From: Brevundimonas sp. Leaf363
GTDB taxonomy: Bacteria; Pseudomonadota; Alphaproteobacteria; Caulobacterales; Caulobacteraceae
Length of the DNA: 64,000 nucleotides
Assembly: GCF_001424025.1 (NCBI RefSeq)
Contig: NZ_LMPZ01000003.1
Coordinates: 124,001 to 188,000 of the forward strand
Direction: 5' to 3'
The notes beneath the pieces are model-generated. The model had not been told where the DNA came from, ran no database searches, and saw only the letters and a list, made by a program, of their open reading frames with translations. This document shows positions 34,342 to 45,748 of this stretch, piece after piece (the first letter of the stretch is position 1; each line of letters opens with the position of its first letter). Both the position numbers and the translations under genes were made by a program.

Positions 34342-35045
34342 GCCCGCTCTCCGCGTCCGGCCGTGAACCGCGCCACCATGTCATAGCGGTCGCCGGGGAA
34401 GGTCTGGCGCACGCGCGTCACGCCCTGCCCGTCCCGCCAGGTCCGCCGCTCGACGACAAGGCAGGCCGTGCCCGGCTTGATCGACAGGCCCCGCGCGGTA
34501 GACGCATCGGCGCCGACGGCCGAGATGCGGTTCTCCGCCTCGGTCCAAGGCTCTGCGTCCAGCAGCCAGCGCCCCGGCGAGGTCTTTGAAAAATCGACCG
34601 CCGCCGCATTCGGCGCCGCGTCCAGCGAGATCAGTCGATGCTCCAGCGCCAGCGGCTCTCCGTCCCCAAGATGCAGGCAGGCCAGGTCGATCAACCGGCC
34701 GCGGCCCGCCAGCGCCGCCTCGTCCGGCGTTCGCGCCTCTCGCTCGACGCGATCCAGCAGGCGATAGCCATAGACCTGCCCCCGGCGCTCGACTTCGGCC
34801 TGCAGATCCGGAATGGCCAGCACCGCCGCATGGGCCTTGGGCTGGGCGACGAAGGTGCCGGCCCGCCGGCGCCGCACCACCAGCCCGCGCCCCGCCAGTT
34901 CCGAGATCGCCTTGGACACCGTCATCCGCGAACAGCCGTAGCGTTCGGTCAGCTCATGTTCGAACGGAATCCGCTCGCCGGGCGCCAGTTCGCCCGACAG
35001 GATGGCGTCCTCCAGATCGCCGTAGATGCGGCTGTGCAGGGTCAT
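34338..35045 (-). CDS. hutC: GntR/HutC-family histidine utilisation repressor
   Basis: A 235-residue regulator. An N-terminal GntR winged helix ([33 protein letters not shown]) is joined to a UTRA effector domain ([41 protein letters not shown]). HutC proteins repress hut genes and release on binding urocanate. It overlaps both neighbours by 4 bases. The palindrome at 36428-36441 in the divergent promoter region is its likely target. Confidence 0.9.
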   Translation of the reverse strand: MTLHSRIYGDLEDAILSGELAPGERIPFEHELTERYGCSRMTVSKAISELAGRGLVVRRRRAGTFVAQPKAHAAVLAIPDLQAEVERRGQVYGYRLLDRVEREARTPDEAALAGRGRLIDLACLHLGDGEPLALEHRLISLDAAPNAAAVDFSKTSPGRWLLDAEPWTEAENRISAVGADASTARGLSIKPGTACLVVERRTWRDGQGVTRVRQTFPGDRYDMVARFTAGRGERA

Positions 35046-36427
35046 CCAAGCACCGTGGCCAACGCCCGGCGATAGCGCGCCTCGATCGCCGGCCGGTCGA
35101 TGTGCCGCCCATCCCGAACCACCTGCTTCCCCGCCCGCCACACCGACGCCACCGACCCTGTCGGGGCTCCGAAGATCCAGCTGTCTAGGACCGCATCGCC
35201 CGACCGCCCGGCGAACACAGACCCGCGCGTATCCAGCGCCACGATGTCCGCCGGCGCCCCGACCGCGATGGCCGCCTCGACACCGCCCGCCTGCGCCCCG
35301 CCGGCCAGCGCTCGGTCGAACAGCGCCCGGCCCGTCGAACGCCCGCCGTCCGCGATCACCGCCCGCCCGCGCAGCGCCAGCCGTTGGCTGTACTCCAGCA
35401 TCCGCAGCTCCTCGGCCAGACCGATCTGGACGTTGGAATCGGTGCCGATCCCGATCCGACCGCCGGCCTTGGCGTAGGCAGCCGCCGGGAAGACGCCGTC
35501 GCCCAGATTGGCCTCGGTGATGGGACACAGGCCCACCACCGCCTGCCGCTCCACAACGCCGCGCCATTCCGCCTCGGTCGCATGGGTCGAGTGGATCAGC
35601 GTCCAGCGCGCATCGACCGATGCATTCGCCAGCAGCCACTCGACCGGCCGCGCGCCCGACCAGGCCAGGCAGTCGTCGACCTCCTTGGTCTGTTCGGCGA
35701 CGTGGATGTGGATCGGCCCGTCCGTCAGCCCCGGCATGGCGGCCAGCGCCTCGGGCGTTACGGCGCGCAGGCTGTGCGGCGCCACGCCCACCACGGCGTC
35801 AGCCAGCGGCGCGGTCACGTCCCGGCACCGCCCGACCAGCTCGGCGAACCCGTCCAGATCGTTGATGAAGCGCCGCTGGCCATGGCTGGGCGCCGCACCG
35901 CCGAACCCCGACTGGGCGTAGAAGACCGGCAGCAGCGTCAGGGCGATCCCGGTCTGCTCGGCCGCCGCTGCGATCCGCCCGGCGATCTCGCCACGGTCGC
36001 CGTAGGCCGCGCCCGCCGTGTCGTTGTGCAGATAGTGGAACTCCGCCACCCGGGTGAACCCGCCCTCCAGCATCTCGGCGAACGCCAGCGCCGTGATCGC
36101 CTCGATCTCATCCGGCCCGCCCCGGTCCAGGAACCGGTACATCAGCTCCCGCCACGTCCAGAAGTCGTCGTCGGTCGGCCCGCGCGCCTCGGTCAGGCCC
36201 GCCATCGCCCGCTGAAACGCGTGGCTGTGCACATTGGCGACGCCCGGCAGGGCGACCGATCCGGCCGCTTCTCCCATCTTCGCCGCGCCCGCCTCGACCC
36301 CGACAATCCGCCCGCCGGCCACGTCGATCCGTACATCCTGCGCCCAGCCCTCGGGCAACAGGGCGGTCTCGAACCACAGGCTCTGTTGGGTGGTCTGCAC
36401 TGGACAGGTTCCGGCCGTTGCGATCAT
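35042..36427 (-). CDS. hutF: formimidoylglutamate deiminase
   Basis: A 461-residue amidohydrolase that converts N-formimino-glutamate to N-formyl-glutamate and ammonia, the entry to the HutF/HutG branch. Key pieces are LPGVANVHSHAFQRAMAG (HxH), the HVAEQTKEVDDC region, HSTHATEAEW and GIGTDSNV (catalytic Asp). ATG 36427 is used here. GTG 36400 (VQTTQQSLWFETALLPEGW) has a better ribosome site (GGAAC) and matches usual HutF starts, so it may be the real one. Confidence 0.92.
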   Translation of the reverse strand: MIATAGTCPVQTTQQSLWFETALLPEGWAQDVRIDVAGGRIVGVEAGAAKMGEAAGSVALPGVANVHSHAFQRAMAGLTEARGPTDDDFWTWRELMYRFLDRGGPDEIEAITALAFAEMLEGGFTRVAEFHYLHNDTAGAAYGDRGEIAGRIAAAAEQTGIALTLLPVFYAQSGFGGAAPSHGQRRFINDLDGFAELVGRCRDVTAPLADAVVGVAPHSLRAVTPEALAAMPGLTDGPIHIHVAEQTKEVDDCLAWSGARPVEWLLANASVDARWTLIHSTHATEAEWRGVVERQAVVGLCPITEANLGDGVFPAAAYAKAGGRIGIGTDSNVQIGLAEELRMLEYSQRLALRGRAVIADGGRSTGRALFDRALAGGAQAGGVEAAIAVGAPADIVALDTRGSVFAGRSGDAVLDSWIFGAPTGSVASVWRAGKQVVRDGRHIDRPAIEARYRRALATVLG

Positions 36428-36441
36428 TATGTCTAGACATA
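36428..36441. promoter_or_regulatory. probable HutC operator between hutF and hutG
   Basis: TATGTCTAGACATA is a perfect 14-bp palindrome with the core GTCTAGAC, the GT-N-TA-N-AC pattern of HutC-subfamily GntR sites. It sits between the divergent hutF and hutG genes, so one dimer could control both operons. Confidence 0.65.
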
Positions 36442-36475
36442 CCACGACGGATCGATTTGGCGAGGGAGGCTGGAC

Positions 36476-37341
36476 GTGGCGCATGACTGGCTGACTATCC
36501 ACGAGGGAGCTGCACCCTTGGTCATCGGCCTGCCGCACACCGGCACGGACATCCCGGCGGCCATCGAGGCGCGGATGACTTCGCCCTGGCTGGCCCGCAA
36601 GGACGCCGACTGGTGGGTGGACCGTCTCTACGACTTCGCCGCCGACATGGGCGCGACCTTGGTCCGCACCGCCATCAGTCGCAGCGTCATCGACGTGAAC
36701 CGCGACCCGTCGGGCGCCTCGCTCTATCCCGGCATGACGACCACGGGCCTTTGCCCCACCGAGACGTTCGACGGCGAACCGCTCTATCTGCCGGGCCAGA
36801 CGCCGGACGAGGCCGAGATCGCCGAGCGCCGCGCCACCTGGTTCGACCCCTACCACGCCGCCCTGCAGACCCAGATCGACCGCCTGCGCGCGACCGGCCC
36901 CGTCGTCCTGTATGACGCCCACTCGATCCGCTCGATCGTGCCGCGCCTGTTCGCGGGAGAGCTGCCGCAGTTCAACATCGGCGACAACGGCGGAACGACC
37001 TGCTCGCCCGACCTGTCCCGCGCCGTCGAGGCCGCCTGCGCCGTCAGCGGCCAGACCCTGGTCCTGAACGGTCGCTTCAAGGGCGGCTGGACCACGCGCC
37101 ATTACGGGCAGCCGCACCCGCCTCAAGCAGCCGACCGCCGCGCGGGTGGCGATAGGCAAACGAAACATGCCGTCCACGCGATCCAGATGGAGCTGGCCGA
37201 CCGCGGCTACATGCTCGATCCAGCCGGCCCGGTGTCCGAGGCCAACTGGCCCAGCCCCTACGATCCCGAACGCGCCGAGCCCATGCGCGGCCACCTGCGC
37301 CGCGTCCTCGGCGCCTGCATCGCCTTCGCCGAGAGCCAACG

Positions 37342-37345
<4 letters not shown>
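36476..37345 (+). CDS. hutG: N-formylglutamate amidohydrolase (deformylase)
   Basis: A 289-residue zinc hydrolase of the FGase family. It splits N-formyl-L-glutamate into glutamate and formate, the last step here. [14 protein letters not shown], the DVNRDPSG stretch and [14 protein letters not shown] are characteristic; [11 protein letters not shown] follows. The start is GTG 36476 with a GAGGGAGG ribosome site 6-7 bases away. It leads the rightward hutG-hutU-hutH operon with 4-base overlaps throughout. Confidence 0.92.
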
Positions 37346-38996
<1,651 letters not shown>

Positions 38997-39000
<4 letters not shown>

Positions 39001-40529
39001 CCGCCATCCGGATCGGCGCCGCGCCGCTGACGCTCGCCCAACTTCGCCTCGCCCGCCTCGGTCCCGTCGCCGTCACCCTGACCGACGCCGCCTGGGCCGA
39101 TGTCGAGCGCGGGTCCGCCGCCATCGAGGCCATCGTCGCCGAGGGGCGCACCGTCTACGGCGTCAACACCGGCTTCGGCCTGCTGGCCAACACCTCGATC
39201 GCGTCCGGCCATCTGGAGACGCTGCAGAAGAACCTGGTGCTCAGCCACGCCTGCGGCGTCGGCGCGCCGCTGGATGCGGGCGTCACCCGCCTGCTGATGC
39301 TCCTGAAAATCGCCAGCCTGTCCAAGGGTGCGTCCGGCATCCGTCGCGAGACACTGGAGGCTCTGCTCAAGCTCATCAACGCCGACGTCCTGCCCGTCAT
39401 CCCGTCCAAGGGCTCGGTCGGCGCCTCGGGCGACCTGGCCCCGCTGGCTCACATGTCCTGCGTCCTCATCGGCGTGGGCGAAGCCGTTCGCGACGGCCAG
39501 ACTTTGCCCGCCGAGGCGGCCCTGGCCCGCGTCGGTCTCAAGCCCCTCACGCTCGGCCCCAAGGAGGGTCTGGCTCTGCTGAACGGCACCCAGTGCTCGA
39601 CGGCGCTAGCGCTGGCCGGCCTGTTCGCGGCCGAGGACGTCTTCGCCGCCGCCGTCGCGGCGGGCGGCCTGTCGGTCGATGCGCTGAAGGGGTCGGACAC
39701 CCCGTTCGACGCCCGCATCCACGCCCTGCGCGGCCAGCCCGGCCAGATCGCCGTCGCCGCCCGCCTGCGTGACCTGATGGCCGGCTCCGCCATCCGCGCC
39801 TCGCACCTCGAGCACGACTCGAAGGTGCAGGACCCCTACTCCCTGCGCTGCCAGCCCCAGGTCATGGGCGCCATCATCGACCAGCTGGGCATGGCCGCCG
39901 CCACCCTGGCGCGCGAAGCGAACGCCGTGACCGACAATCCGCTGGTCTTCTTCGAGGATGGCGAGGTGATTTCCGGCGGCAATTTCCACGCCGAACCCGT
40001 CGCCTTTGCGGCCGATCAGATCGCCATGGCCCTGTGCGAGATCGGCAACATTTCCGAGCGCCGCACCGCCATCCTGGTCGATCCCAAGATGAGCGAACTG
40101 CCCGCCTTCCTGGTGCGCGAGAGCGGCCTGAACTCAGGCTTCATGATCGCACAGGTGACGGCCGCCGCCCTGGTCGCCGAGAACCGCATGGTCGCCCATC
40201 CGTGCAGCGTCGACACCGTGCCGACCAGCGCCAATCAGGAAGACCACGTCTCCATGGCCACCCACGGCGCGCGGCGTCTGCTGGACATGGCCGAGAACGC
40301 CGCGGCTGTGGTCGGCATCGAACTGCTGGCCGCCGCCCAGGGGATGGAGTTCCACCGCCCGTTGACCAGCTCGCCCGAGCTGGAGGCCGTGGTCGCGATC
40401 GTCCGCGAGGCCGCCGCGCCCTACACCAGCGACCACTACTTCGCGCCGGACATCAAGCGTGCTGCGGATACGGTGCGCGCGGGGCGCTATCGCGTGTTCG
40501 CCGGCGAACTGCTGCCGTCGGAGAAGTGA
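38997..40529 (+). CDS. hutH: histidine ammonia-lyase
   Basis: A 510-residue lyase that removes ammonia from L-histidine to give urocanate, the first step of the pathway. [14 protein letters not shown] includes Ala-Ser-Gly at 143-145, which cyclise to the MIO electrophile. VYGVNTGFG holds the catalytic Tyr, and [11 protein letters not shown] reads here as [12 protein letters not shown]. It is the last gene of the rightward hut operon. Confidence 0.96.
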
Positions 40530-40537
40530 CTCCTCCG

Positions 40538-40550
40538 CTCCCTCTGGGAG
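40538..40550. terminator. weak hairpin between convergent hutH and PPC-repeat gene
   Basis: CTCCC-TCT-GGGAG forms a short stem in the 31-base gap between two converging genes. There is no clear U-run, so termination is suggested only by position. Confidence 0.3.
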
Positions 40551-40560
40551 AGAGAAGCGA

Positions 40561-42417
40561 TCAAACCGCCGGCTTGCGCTCCACCATCAGGGCATAGTCT
40601 CCCATCGAGGCCGGTGCGAAGCTGCGGGCGCGCAGCTCGTAGGCGCCGTCCGCATCCGGCGTCCATTCCAGACGGGCGTGGGTGTCCGAGAGGCTGTCGT
40701 CATCGGACGCCAGGCTTTCCCATTCGCCCGCCTCATTGGTCCGCCCAACCTCGATCAGCGCGTCGAAGTCGTTGGACACCAGGGTGATGACCAGCTTCTC
40801 GTCCTTCTTGGCCTGGATCGTGTAGGCGTCGTAATAGCCGCCCTCCGGTGCGATGGCGTCGGCGTCGGTCAGGCTGCCGCGCGCCGTGGCGCCGACGATG
40901 ATGCTGCCGGGCGTCGGCTCGGGGCCCCGGTCGATGATCTGCAGCGAATAGAGGCCGTCGTTCTCGGCCGACAGCGGCAGCGCCCGCACGACATAGTCGC
41001 CGGCCTCGGTGGCCGTGAAGTTCAGGCGCGAGTCCGTGCCCTGCTGCAGACCGTCGTCGTCGCTGGCCAGGGCGGTGTACGGTTCGGCCGTGCTGGCCAC
41101 CTCCAGATAGGTGTCGAAGTCGCCCGACCGCATGATGGCCTGGATCCGCTGGCCGGCCTGCAGGGTGACAGAATAGGCGTCGAACTTGCGGCCTTCCGCA
41201 TCGACGCCGTCCTCGTCGGTCAGGGCGCCCTGCACCGTCTCGCCGAACACCACAGCCGCGGGCGGCGGCGGCGGCGGCGTCTCGACGAGCTCGAGCTTGT
41301 AGTCGCCGGTGGCGTCGTCGCTGAATCCGCGCGCCTCGATCAGATAGTCGCCGTCGCTGGGCAGGGTGAAGGACAGGCGCGAGTTGGTGCCCTCGCCGGC
41401 CCCGTCGTCGTCCTCGGCCAGCGGCGTCGAGCCGTCGTCCGGGCCATACAGCGCCAGATAGGTGTCGAAGGCGTCCGAGCTCAGGGTCGCTGTCACGATC
41501 TGGCCGGCCCGGCCGGTGAAGCGATAGGCGTCGGAGCGCAGACCCTGGTCGTTCGATCCGTCCTCGGCCGTCAGCGAGCCGTCGACCGTATCGCCGACAG
41601 CGACAGCCTGGGCCGCGCGCGGGGCCGGCCCGTCCGCCAGCGCCAGCGTGTAGGCGCCGGCCCCGGTGTCCACCAGCGGCGTGGCGCGTACAACGTACTC
41701 GCCGGCGCTGGGCGCGGTGAAGACCAGATAGGAGTTCAGCCCCCGGCTTGGACCGTCATCGTTCGACGCCGTCTCGGTGAACTCGCCGCCCGCCATACGC
41801 CCGACCTGCAGCACGGGGTCGAAGGCGTCGGAGTTCAGGCTGATGGCGAAACGCTGACCCTCCGCCGCGCGGAAAGCATAGGCGTCGTAGTGGGCGCCCG
41901 AATCCAGTTCAGGATCGCGATCATCCAGCACGCCGGAAACCTCGGCCCCGACCGTGATGGGCCGGGGACGCGGGGCGCGTGGCGACCGCGGCCGCTCGCG
42001 CGCCGTCAGGCTGAAGTCGCCGCCGTCCGTGCCCGAAAAGGTCCGGGCCCTCAGGGTGTAATCGCCGGCCGCTGTCGGCGTGAAGCGCAGGCGCGAGTTC
42101 GTCCCCTCGCCCAGACCGTCGTCGTCGCTGGCCAGCGATTCGGTCGTGTCCCCCGCCACGAACAGCTCCAGATAGGTGTCGAACGCCTCGGAGCGCATCA
42201 CCGCCTCGAACCTCTGGCCGGCGCGCAGACGCACCGAATAGTCTTCGTAGCGATAGGCCCCGGCGCCGTCCGCGTCGCCTTCCACCATCGGATCGTTGGC
42301 GCTGAGTTGGCCCTGGACGGTCGCGCCGATCCGCAGGGCGGTTTGGGCGGCTGCGCCGGTCGCCGATGCGAGGATGGCCAGCGAGCTGGCGGCGAGCAGA
42401 ATCGTCTTGGCGCGCAT
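40561..42417 (-). CDS. secreted protein of five tandem PPC-type beta-sandwich repeats
   Basis: A 618-residue protein. A signal peptide (basic MRAK start, hydrophobic core to about residue 20, cleavage near AAAQ) is followed by five repeats of about 115-125 residues. Each has a G-x-(V/A)-x-G-x-L start, a DAY/YEDY segment, a hydrophobic AGQ core, DTYLEL-like strands, a DDD(G)-rich loop and a closing DY.L/FSL strand. This is the bacterial pre-peptidase C-terminal (PPC) fold, but no peptidase domain is attached. The repeats may bind calcium through the DDDG loops. The start chosen is ATG 42417 behind GGGGGA; upstream in-frame codons overlap folD. Confidence 0.8.
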   Translation of the reverse strand: MRAKTILLAASSLAILASATGAAAQTALRIGATVQGQLSANDPMVEGDADGAGAYRYEDYSVRLRAGQRFEAVMRSEAFDTYLELFVAGDTTESLASDDDGLGEGTNSRLRFTPTAAGDYTLRARTFSGTDGGDFSLTARERPRSPRAPRPRPITVGAEVSGVLDDRDPELDSGAHYDAYAFRAAEGQRFAISLNSDAFDPVLQVGRMAGGEFTETASNDDGPSRGLNSYLVFTAPSAGEYVVRATPLVDTGAGAYTLALADGPAPRAAQAVAVGDTVDGSLTAEDGSNDQGLRSDAYRFTGRAGQIVTATLSSDAFDTYLALYGPDDGSTPLAEDDDGAGEGTNSRLSFTLPSDGDYLIEARGFSDDATGDYKLELVETPPPPPPAAVVFGETVQGALTDEDGVDAEGRKFDAYSVTLQAGQRIQAIMRSGDFDTYLEVASTAEPYTALASDDDGLQQGTDSRLNFTATEAGDYVVRALPLSAENDGLYSLQIIDRGPEPTPGSIIVGATARGSLTDADAIAPEGGYYDAYTIQAKKDEKLVITLVSNDFDALIEVGRTNEAGEWESLASDDDSLSDTHARLEWTPDADGAYELRARSFAPASMGDYALMVERKPAV

Positions 42418-42444
42418 GGCGGTCCCCCGGTGAATTGCCGCGAT

Positions 42445-42473
42445 GATAGACGCCGAACCCTGTCGTCTGTAAA
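42445..42473 (-). promoter_or_regulatory. sigma-70-type promoter for the PPC-repeat gene
   Basis: On the minus strand TTTACA (42468-42473) and TCTATC (42445-42450) are spaced by exactly 17 bases and lie 28 bases before the ATG. They match -35 TTGACA at 5 of 6 positions and the looser alphaproteobacterial -10. Confidence 0.5.
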
Positions 42474-42510
42474 TCGCCGCGCATCCCTCCCGCAGGAAAA
42501 ACGACACGGT

Positions 42511-43422
42511 ATGAGCACCGCCCGCCTCATCGACGGCAAGGCCGCCTCCCAGACCCTGGTGGCGCGTGTCACCGAGGCCGTCGGCCGCATGAAGGCCGCG
42601 CATGACCGCGTCCCCGGCCTGGCCGTGGTGATCGTGGGCGAGGACCCCGCCAGCCAGATCTACGTGCGCTCCAAGGGCGAGCGGACGCGCGAGGCGGGCA
42701 TGCGCTCGGACACCCACCGGCTGGACGCCGCGACCAGCCAGGCCGACCTTCTGGCGCTGGTGGATCAGCTGAACAACGACCCCGGCATCCACGGCATTCT
42801 GGTGCAGCTGCCTCTGCCCGATCAGATCGACGCCAACGCGGTCCTGTCCGCCATCGACCCGGACAAGGACGTCGACGGCTTTCACGTCGTCAACGCCGGC
42901 CGACTGGCCGTCGGCCTGCCGGGGCTTGTGCCCTGCACGCCACTGGGCTGCATCATGCTGCTGAAGGCCGAGCTGGGCGACCTGACCGGGCTGAACGCCG
43001 TGGTCGTCGGCCGCTCCAACATCGTCGGCAAGCCGATGGCCCAGCTGCTGCTTGCCGAGAGCTGCACCGTCACCATCGCCCACTCGCGCACCAGGGACCT
43101 GCCGGCCCTGTGCCGCGCCGCCGATATCGTCGTGGCCGCCGTCGGCCGCCCGGAGATGGTGCGCAGCGACTGGATCAAGCCCGGGGCCACGGTCATCGAC
43201 GTGGGCATCAACCGCGTGCCCTCGCGCGACCCCGTCAAAGCGGCCGAGGGCAAGACCCGCGTGGTCGGCGACGTGGCTTTCGAAGAGGCCGCCGCCGTCG
43301 CCGGCGCCATCACGCCCGTCCCGGGGGGCGTCGGCCCCATGACGATCGCCTGCTTGCTGGCCAACACTTATACGGCGTGCTGCCGGTCGATGGGGATCGA
43401 ACCGGACGCTTTGACGCTCTGA
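42511..43422 (+). CDS. folD: bifunctional methylene-THF dehydrogenase / methenyl-THF cyclohydrolase
   Basis: A 303-residue one-carbon enzyme. [10 protein letters not shown] contains the catalytic Tyr-x-x-x-Lys (Y..SK). [13 protein letters not shown] and [15 protein letters not shown] are FolD signature 1, [14 protein letters not shown] binds NADP, and [15 protein letters not shown] is signature 2. The ATG at 42511 follows an AGGA site; the frame is open far upstream but only because of high GC. The formate released by HutG next door could enter the folate pool, though that link needs a formate-THF ligase not seen here. Confidence 0.95.
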   Translation: MSTARLIDGKAASQTLVARVTEAVGRMKAAHDRVPGLAVVIVGEDPASQIYVRSKGERTREAGMRSDTHRLDAATSQADLLALVDQLNNDPGIHGILVQLPLPDQIDANAVLSAIDPDKDVDGFHVVNAGRLAVGLPGLVPCTPLGCIMLLKAELGDLTGLNAVVVGRSNIVGKPMAQLLLAESCTVTIAHSRTRDLPALCRAADIVVAAVGRPEMVRSDWIKPGATVIDVGINRVPSRDPVKAAEGKTRVVGDVAFEEAAAVAGAITPVPGGVGPMTIACLLANTYTACCRSMGIEPDALTL

Positions 43423-43506
43423 TGTCTGCGACGGCTTGAAGCTGGTCCGCAGGATGCGAATATGGATGCCGCGGGGCGCGCAGACGCCCCGGCCACGGAG
43501 ACGTCG

Positions 43507-44157
43507 ATGAACCGCGCAGCCCTCCTCACCGCCGCCGCCCTGATGGCCACGCCCCTGGCCGGTTGCGGTTACAACACCATCCCGACCAAGCAGGAGAAGG
43601 CCGAGGCGACCTGGGCCGACGTCCAGAGCCAGTACCAGCGCCGCGCCGACCTGATCCCCAACCTGGTCGCCACCGTCCAGGCCTCGGCCATCCAGGAGCG
43701 GACGACGCTGACGGACGTCATCAACGCCCGCGCCCGCGCCACCTCGGTCCAGGTCAACGCCGACGACCTCGACAATCCGCAGGCCTTCCAGGCCTATCAG
43801 CAGGCGCAAGGCCAGCTGACCGGCGCCCTGTCGCGCCTGCTGGTGACGGTGGAAGCCTATCCGCAGCTGCAGGCCAATCAGAACTTCCTGACGCTTCAGG
43901 CCCAGCTCGAGGGCACCGAAAACCGCATCGGCATCGCCCGGCGCGACTACAACGAGGCCGTTCGCGGCTACAACACCTCGCTGCGGACCTTCCCGAGCGT
44001 GATCTGGGCCAAGACCGCACACTCCGGTTCGAAAGAGATGCAGCTGTTCACAGCCACGGCCGAGGCTCAAAGCGCGCCTACGGTGAACTTCAACCTGAAC
44101 GGCGCGCCTGCCCAAGCGGGGGCGCCAGCCCCGGCCGCAGCTCCAGCGGCCCAGTAA
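43507..44157 (+). CDS. LemA family lipoprotein
   Basis: A 216-residue protein with a lipobox LAGC (Cys19) after a short hydrophobic leader, so it is anchored in a membrane as a lipoprotein. The LemA core follows: QRRADLIPNLVATVQASA, YPQLQANQNFLTLQAQLEGTENRI and RRDYNEAVRGYNT, forming long helices. A Pro/Ala tail ends it. LemA proteins pair with TPM-domain membrane proteins, as here with the next two genes. The start at ATG 43507 was chosen to give the signal sequence. Confidence 0.9.
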   Translation: MNRAALLTAAALMATPLAGCGYNTIPTKQEKAEATWADVQSQYQRRADLIPNLVATVQASAIQERTTLTDVINARARATSVQVNADDLDNPQAFQAYQQAQGQLTGALSRLLVTVEAYPQLQANQNFLTLQAQLEGTENRIGIARRDYNEAVRGYNTSLRTFPSVIWAKTAHSGSKEMQLFTATAEAQSAPTVNFNLNGAPAQAGAPAPAAAPAAQ

Positions 44158-44163
44158 GCGGGG

Positions 44164-45003
44164 ATGGTGAACATCGCCCGGGACCTGCGCCGGACACCGG
44201 TTCGGCTGGCGCAGGCGCTCATGGTCCTGTGCCTGTTGCTGGTCGCCCTGCCCGCTCTGGCGGCCGACAGCTTTCCCGCGCTCACCGGCCGCGTGGTCGA
44301 TCAGGCCGACCTGATCCAGCCCGAGGCCGAGGCCCGCATCACGCAGAAGCTGGCCGCGCTGGAGGCCGAGACCAGCGACCAGCTGGTTGTCGTCACCCTC
44401 GACAGCCTGAACGGACAGGAGATCGAGGACTACGGCTATCGCCTCGGCCGCCACTGGGGCATCGGCCAGTCGCAGACGAACAACGGCGCCATCCTGATCG
44501 TCGCGCCCAATGAGCGCCGCGTGCGGGTCGAGGTCGGCTACGGCCTCGAACCCATCCTGACCGACGCCTTCTCGTCGCAACTGATCGCCAACGACATCCT
44601 GCCCGCATTCCGGGACGGAGCGTTCGAGCGCGGCGTTGAACAGGGCGTCGACGCCCTGGCCGCCCAGATGCGTCTGGATCCGGCCGAAGCGCAGACCCGC
44701 GCCCGCGCGGCCGCCGAGCGGCAGTCCGAGACTCGCGAGATTCCGATCGCGCCGGGCCTGCTGATCGCCGTCGTGCTGCTGTTCATCGCCCTCAGTCTGG
44801 TCAGTCGCGCCGGTCGCGGCGGCCGGCGCCGGCGCGGCGCGGACGGCCTGGCGCCGATCGTCATCTGGGCGGCGTCCGAGGCCCTGCGCAATCGCGGCGG
44901 GGGCGGCGGCTTCGGCGGCGGTGGAGGCTTCGGCGGCGGGGGCGGCGGCTTTGGCGGAGGCGGCGGCGGCTTCGGCGGCGGCGGCGCCTCGGGAGGATGG
45001 TGA
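44164..45003 (+). CDS. TPM-domain membrane protein (YgcG type)
   Basis: A 279-residue protein. A signal peptide (LMVLCLLLVALPALAADS) is followed by a TPM domain (about 35-165) with LTGRVVDQADLIQPEAEARI, DQLVVVTLDSLNGQEIEDYGYRLG and the RRVRVEVGYGLEPILTDAFS stretch. One membrane helix follows at about 195-215. The tail is a glycine-phenylalanine repeat (GGGGGFGGGG type). It starts 6 bases after lemA. Its role is unknown; the family has been linked to photosystem repair in plants and membrane stress in bacteria. Confidence 0.88.
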   Translation: MVNIARDLRRTPVRLAQALMVLCLLLVALPALAADSFPALTGRVVDQADLIQPEAEARITQKLAALEAETSDQLVVVTLDSLNGQEIEDYGYRLGRHWGIGQSQTNNGAILIVAPNERRVRVEVGYGLEPILTDAFSSQLIANDILPAFRDGAFERGVEQGVDALAAQMRLDPAEAQTRARAAAERQSETREIPIAPGLLIAVVLLFIALSLVSRAGRGGRRRRGADGLAPIVIWAASEALRNRGGGGGFGGGGGFGGGGGGFGGGGGGFGGGGASGGW

Positions 45004-45689
45004 TGCGCCTCACGACCGACGATCACGGCCGCATCGCAACGGCCATCCAGCAGGCCGAGGCCAACACCTCGGGCGAGGTCTTCTGCGTCATCGCCCGCAG
45101 CGTTTCGTCCTATCAGGACGTGGGCCTGGCCTGGGCGGCTGCGGCGGCCTTCATTCTTCCGCTGGCGCTGGTGCCGCTGGGCTTCGATCCGGCGTGGCTT
45201 CCGGGCCTGGCGGATACCTGGGAGCCCGCCCATCTCGCGGCGCGCGACTTCGCGATCGCACGATCGATCGGCGCCTATGCCGTCATTCAGGCCGCCGTCT
45301 TCCTGGCGTTCTACCTGCTGGGCCGCATTCCGACGGTGAAGCGCTGGATGACGCCGCGCTCCGTGCGCCGTCACCGCACGCGCCAGGCCGCGCTGCGTCA
45401 GTTCATGGCGCACGGCCTGCACCTGACCGAGCAGCGTACCGGCGTCCTGCTGTTCGCATGCGCCGCCGACCATCAGGTCGAGGTGCTGGCCGACCAGGGG
45501 ATCCACGACAAGGTCGATCCCGAAGTCTGGGGCGAGGCGGTCAAGGCGCTGACCGCCGGCCTCGCCGCCAAACGTCCCGTCGACGGTTTCGAAAAGGCCA
45601 TCGCCTTGTGCGGCGACGTCCTGGCGGCCCACTTCCCGCCGCGCCCGAACGACATCAACGAACTGCCCGACCGGCTTGTCGAGATTTGA
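45003..45689 (+). CDS. second TPM-domain membrane protein
   Basis: A 228-residue protein starting at ATG 45003, sharing a base with the stop of the previous gene (TGATG) behind a GGGAGGA site. An N-terminal part (IATAIQQAEANTSGEVFCVIARS) and a C-terminal part (TGVLLFACAADHQVEVLADQGIHDKV) are halves of a TPM-like domain. Between them sit two membrane segments (about 45-66 and 92-112). This insertion architecture is typical of the second TPM partner in LemA operons. An in-frame ATG 6 bases upstream exists. Confidence 0.82.
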   Translation: MRLTTDDHGRIATAIQQAEANTSGEVFCVIARSVSSYQDVGLAWAAAAAFILPLALVPLGFDPAWLPGLADTWEPAHLAARDFAIARSIGAYAVIQAAVFLAFYLLGRIPTVKRWMTPRSVRRHRTRQAALRQFMAHGLHLTEQRTGVLLFACAADHQVEVLADQGIHDKVDPEVWGEAVKALTAGLAAKRPVDGFEKAIALCGDVLAAHFPPRPNDINELPDRLVEI

Positions 45690-45748
45690 TCGCCCAGACC
45701 GGGTTGGGGGTCGCAATCTTCACAAGATCGGCCTAGCCCTGCGCACGC

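Noticed and set aside
36108-36440. A minus-strand frame starting inside the hut operator
   Set aside because: It is out of frame with hutF, whose amidohydrolase motifs are convincing.
40459-43422. A 987-codon plus-strand frame leading into folD
   Set aside because: Only the last 303 codons are FolD; the rest is antisense to the PPC-repeat gene and lacks family features.
42418-44580. A 700-codon upstream extension of the PPC-repeat frame
   Set aside because: It would read antisense through folD and lemA; the signal peptide and ribosome site at 42417 define the start.
44880-45000. Glycine-repeat DNA as a mobile repeat or phase-variable tract
   Set aside because: It encodes the Gly/Phe tail usual for TPM proteins of this type; units are not identical at DNA level.
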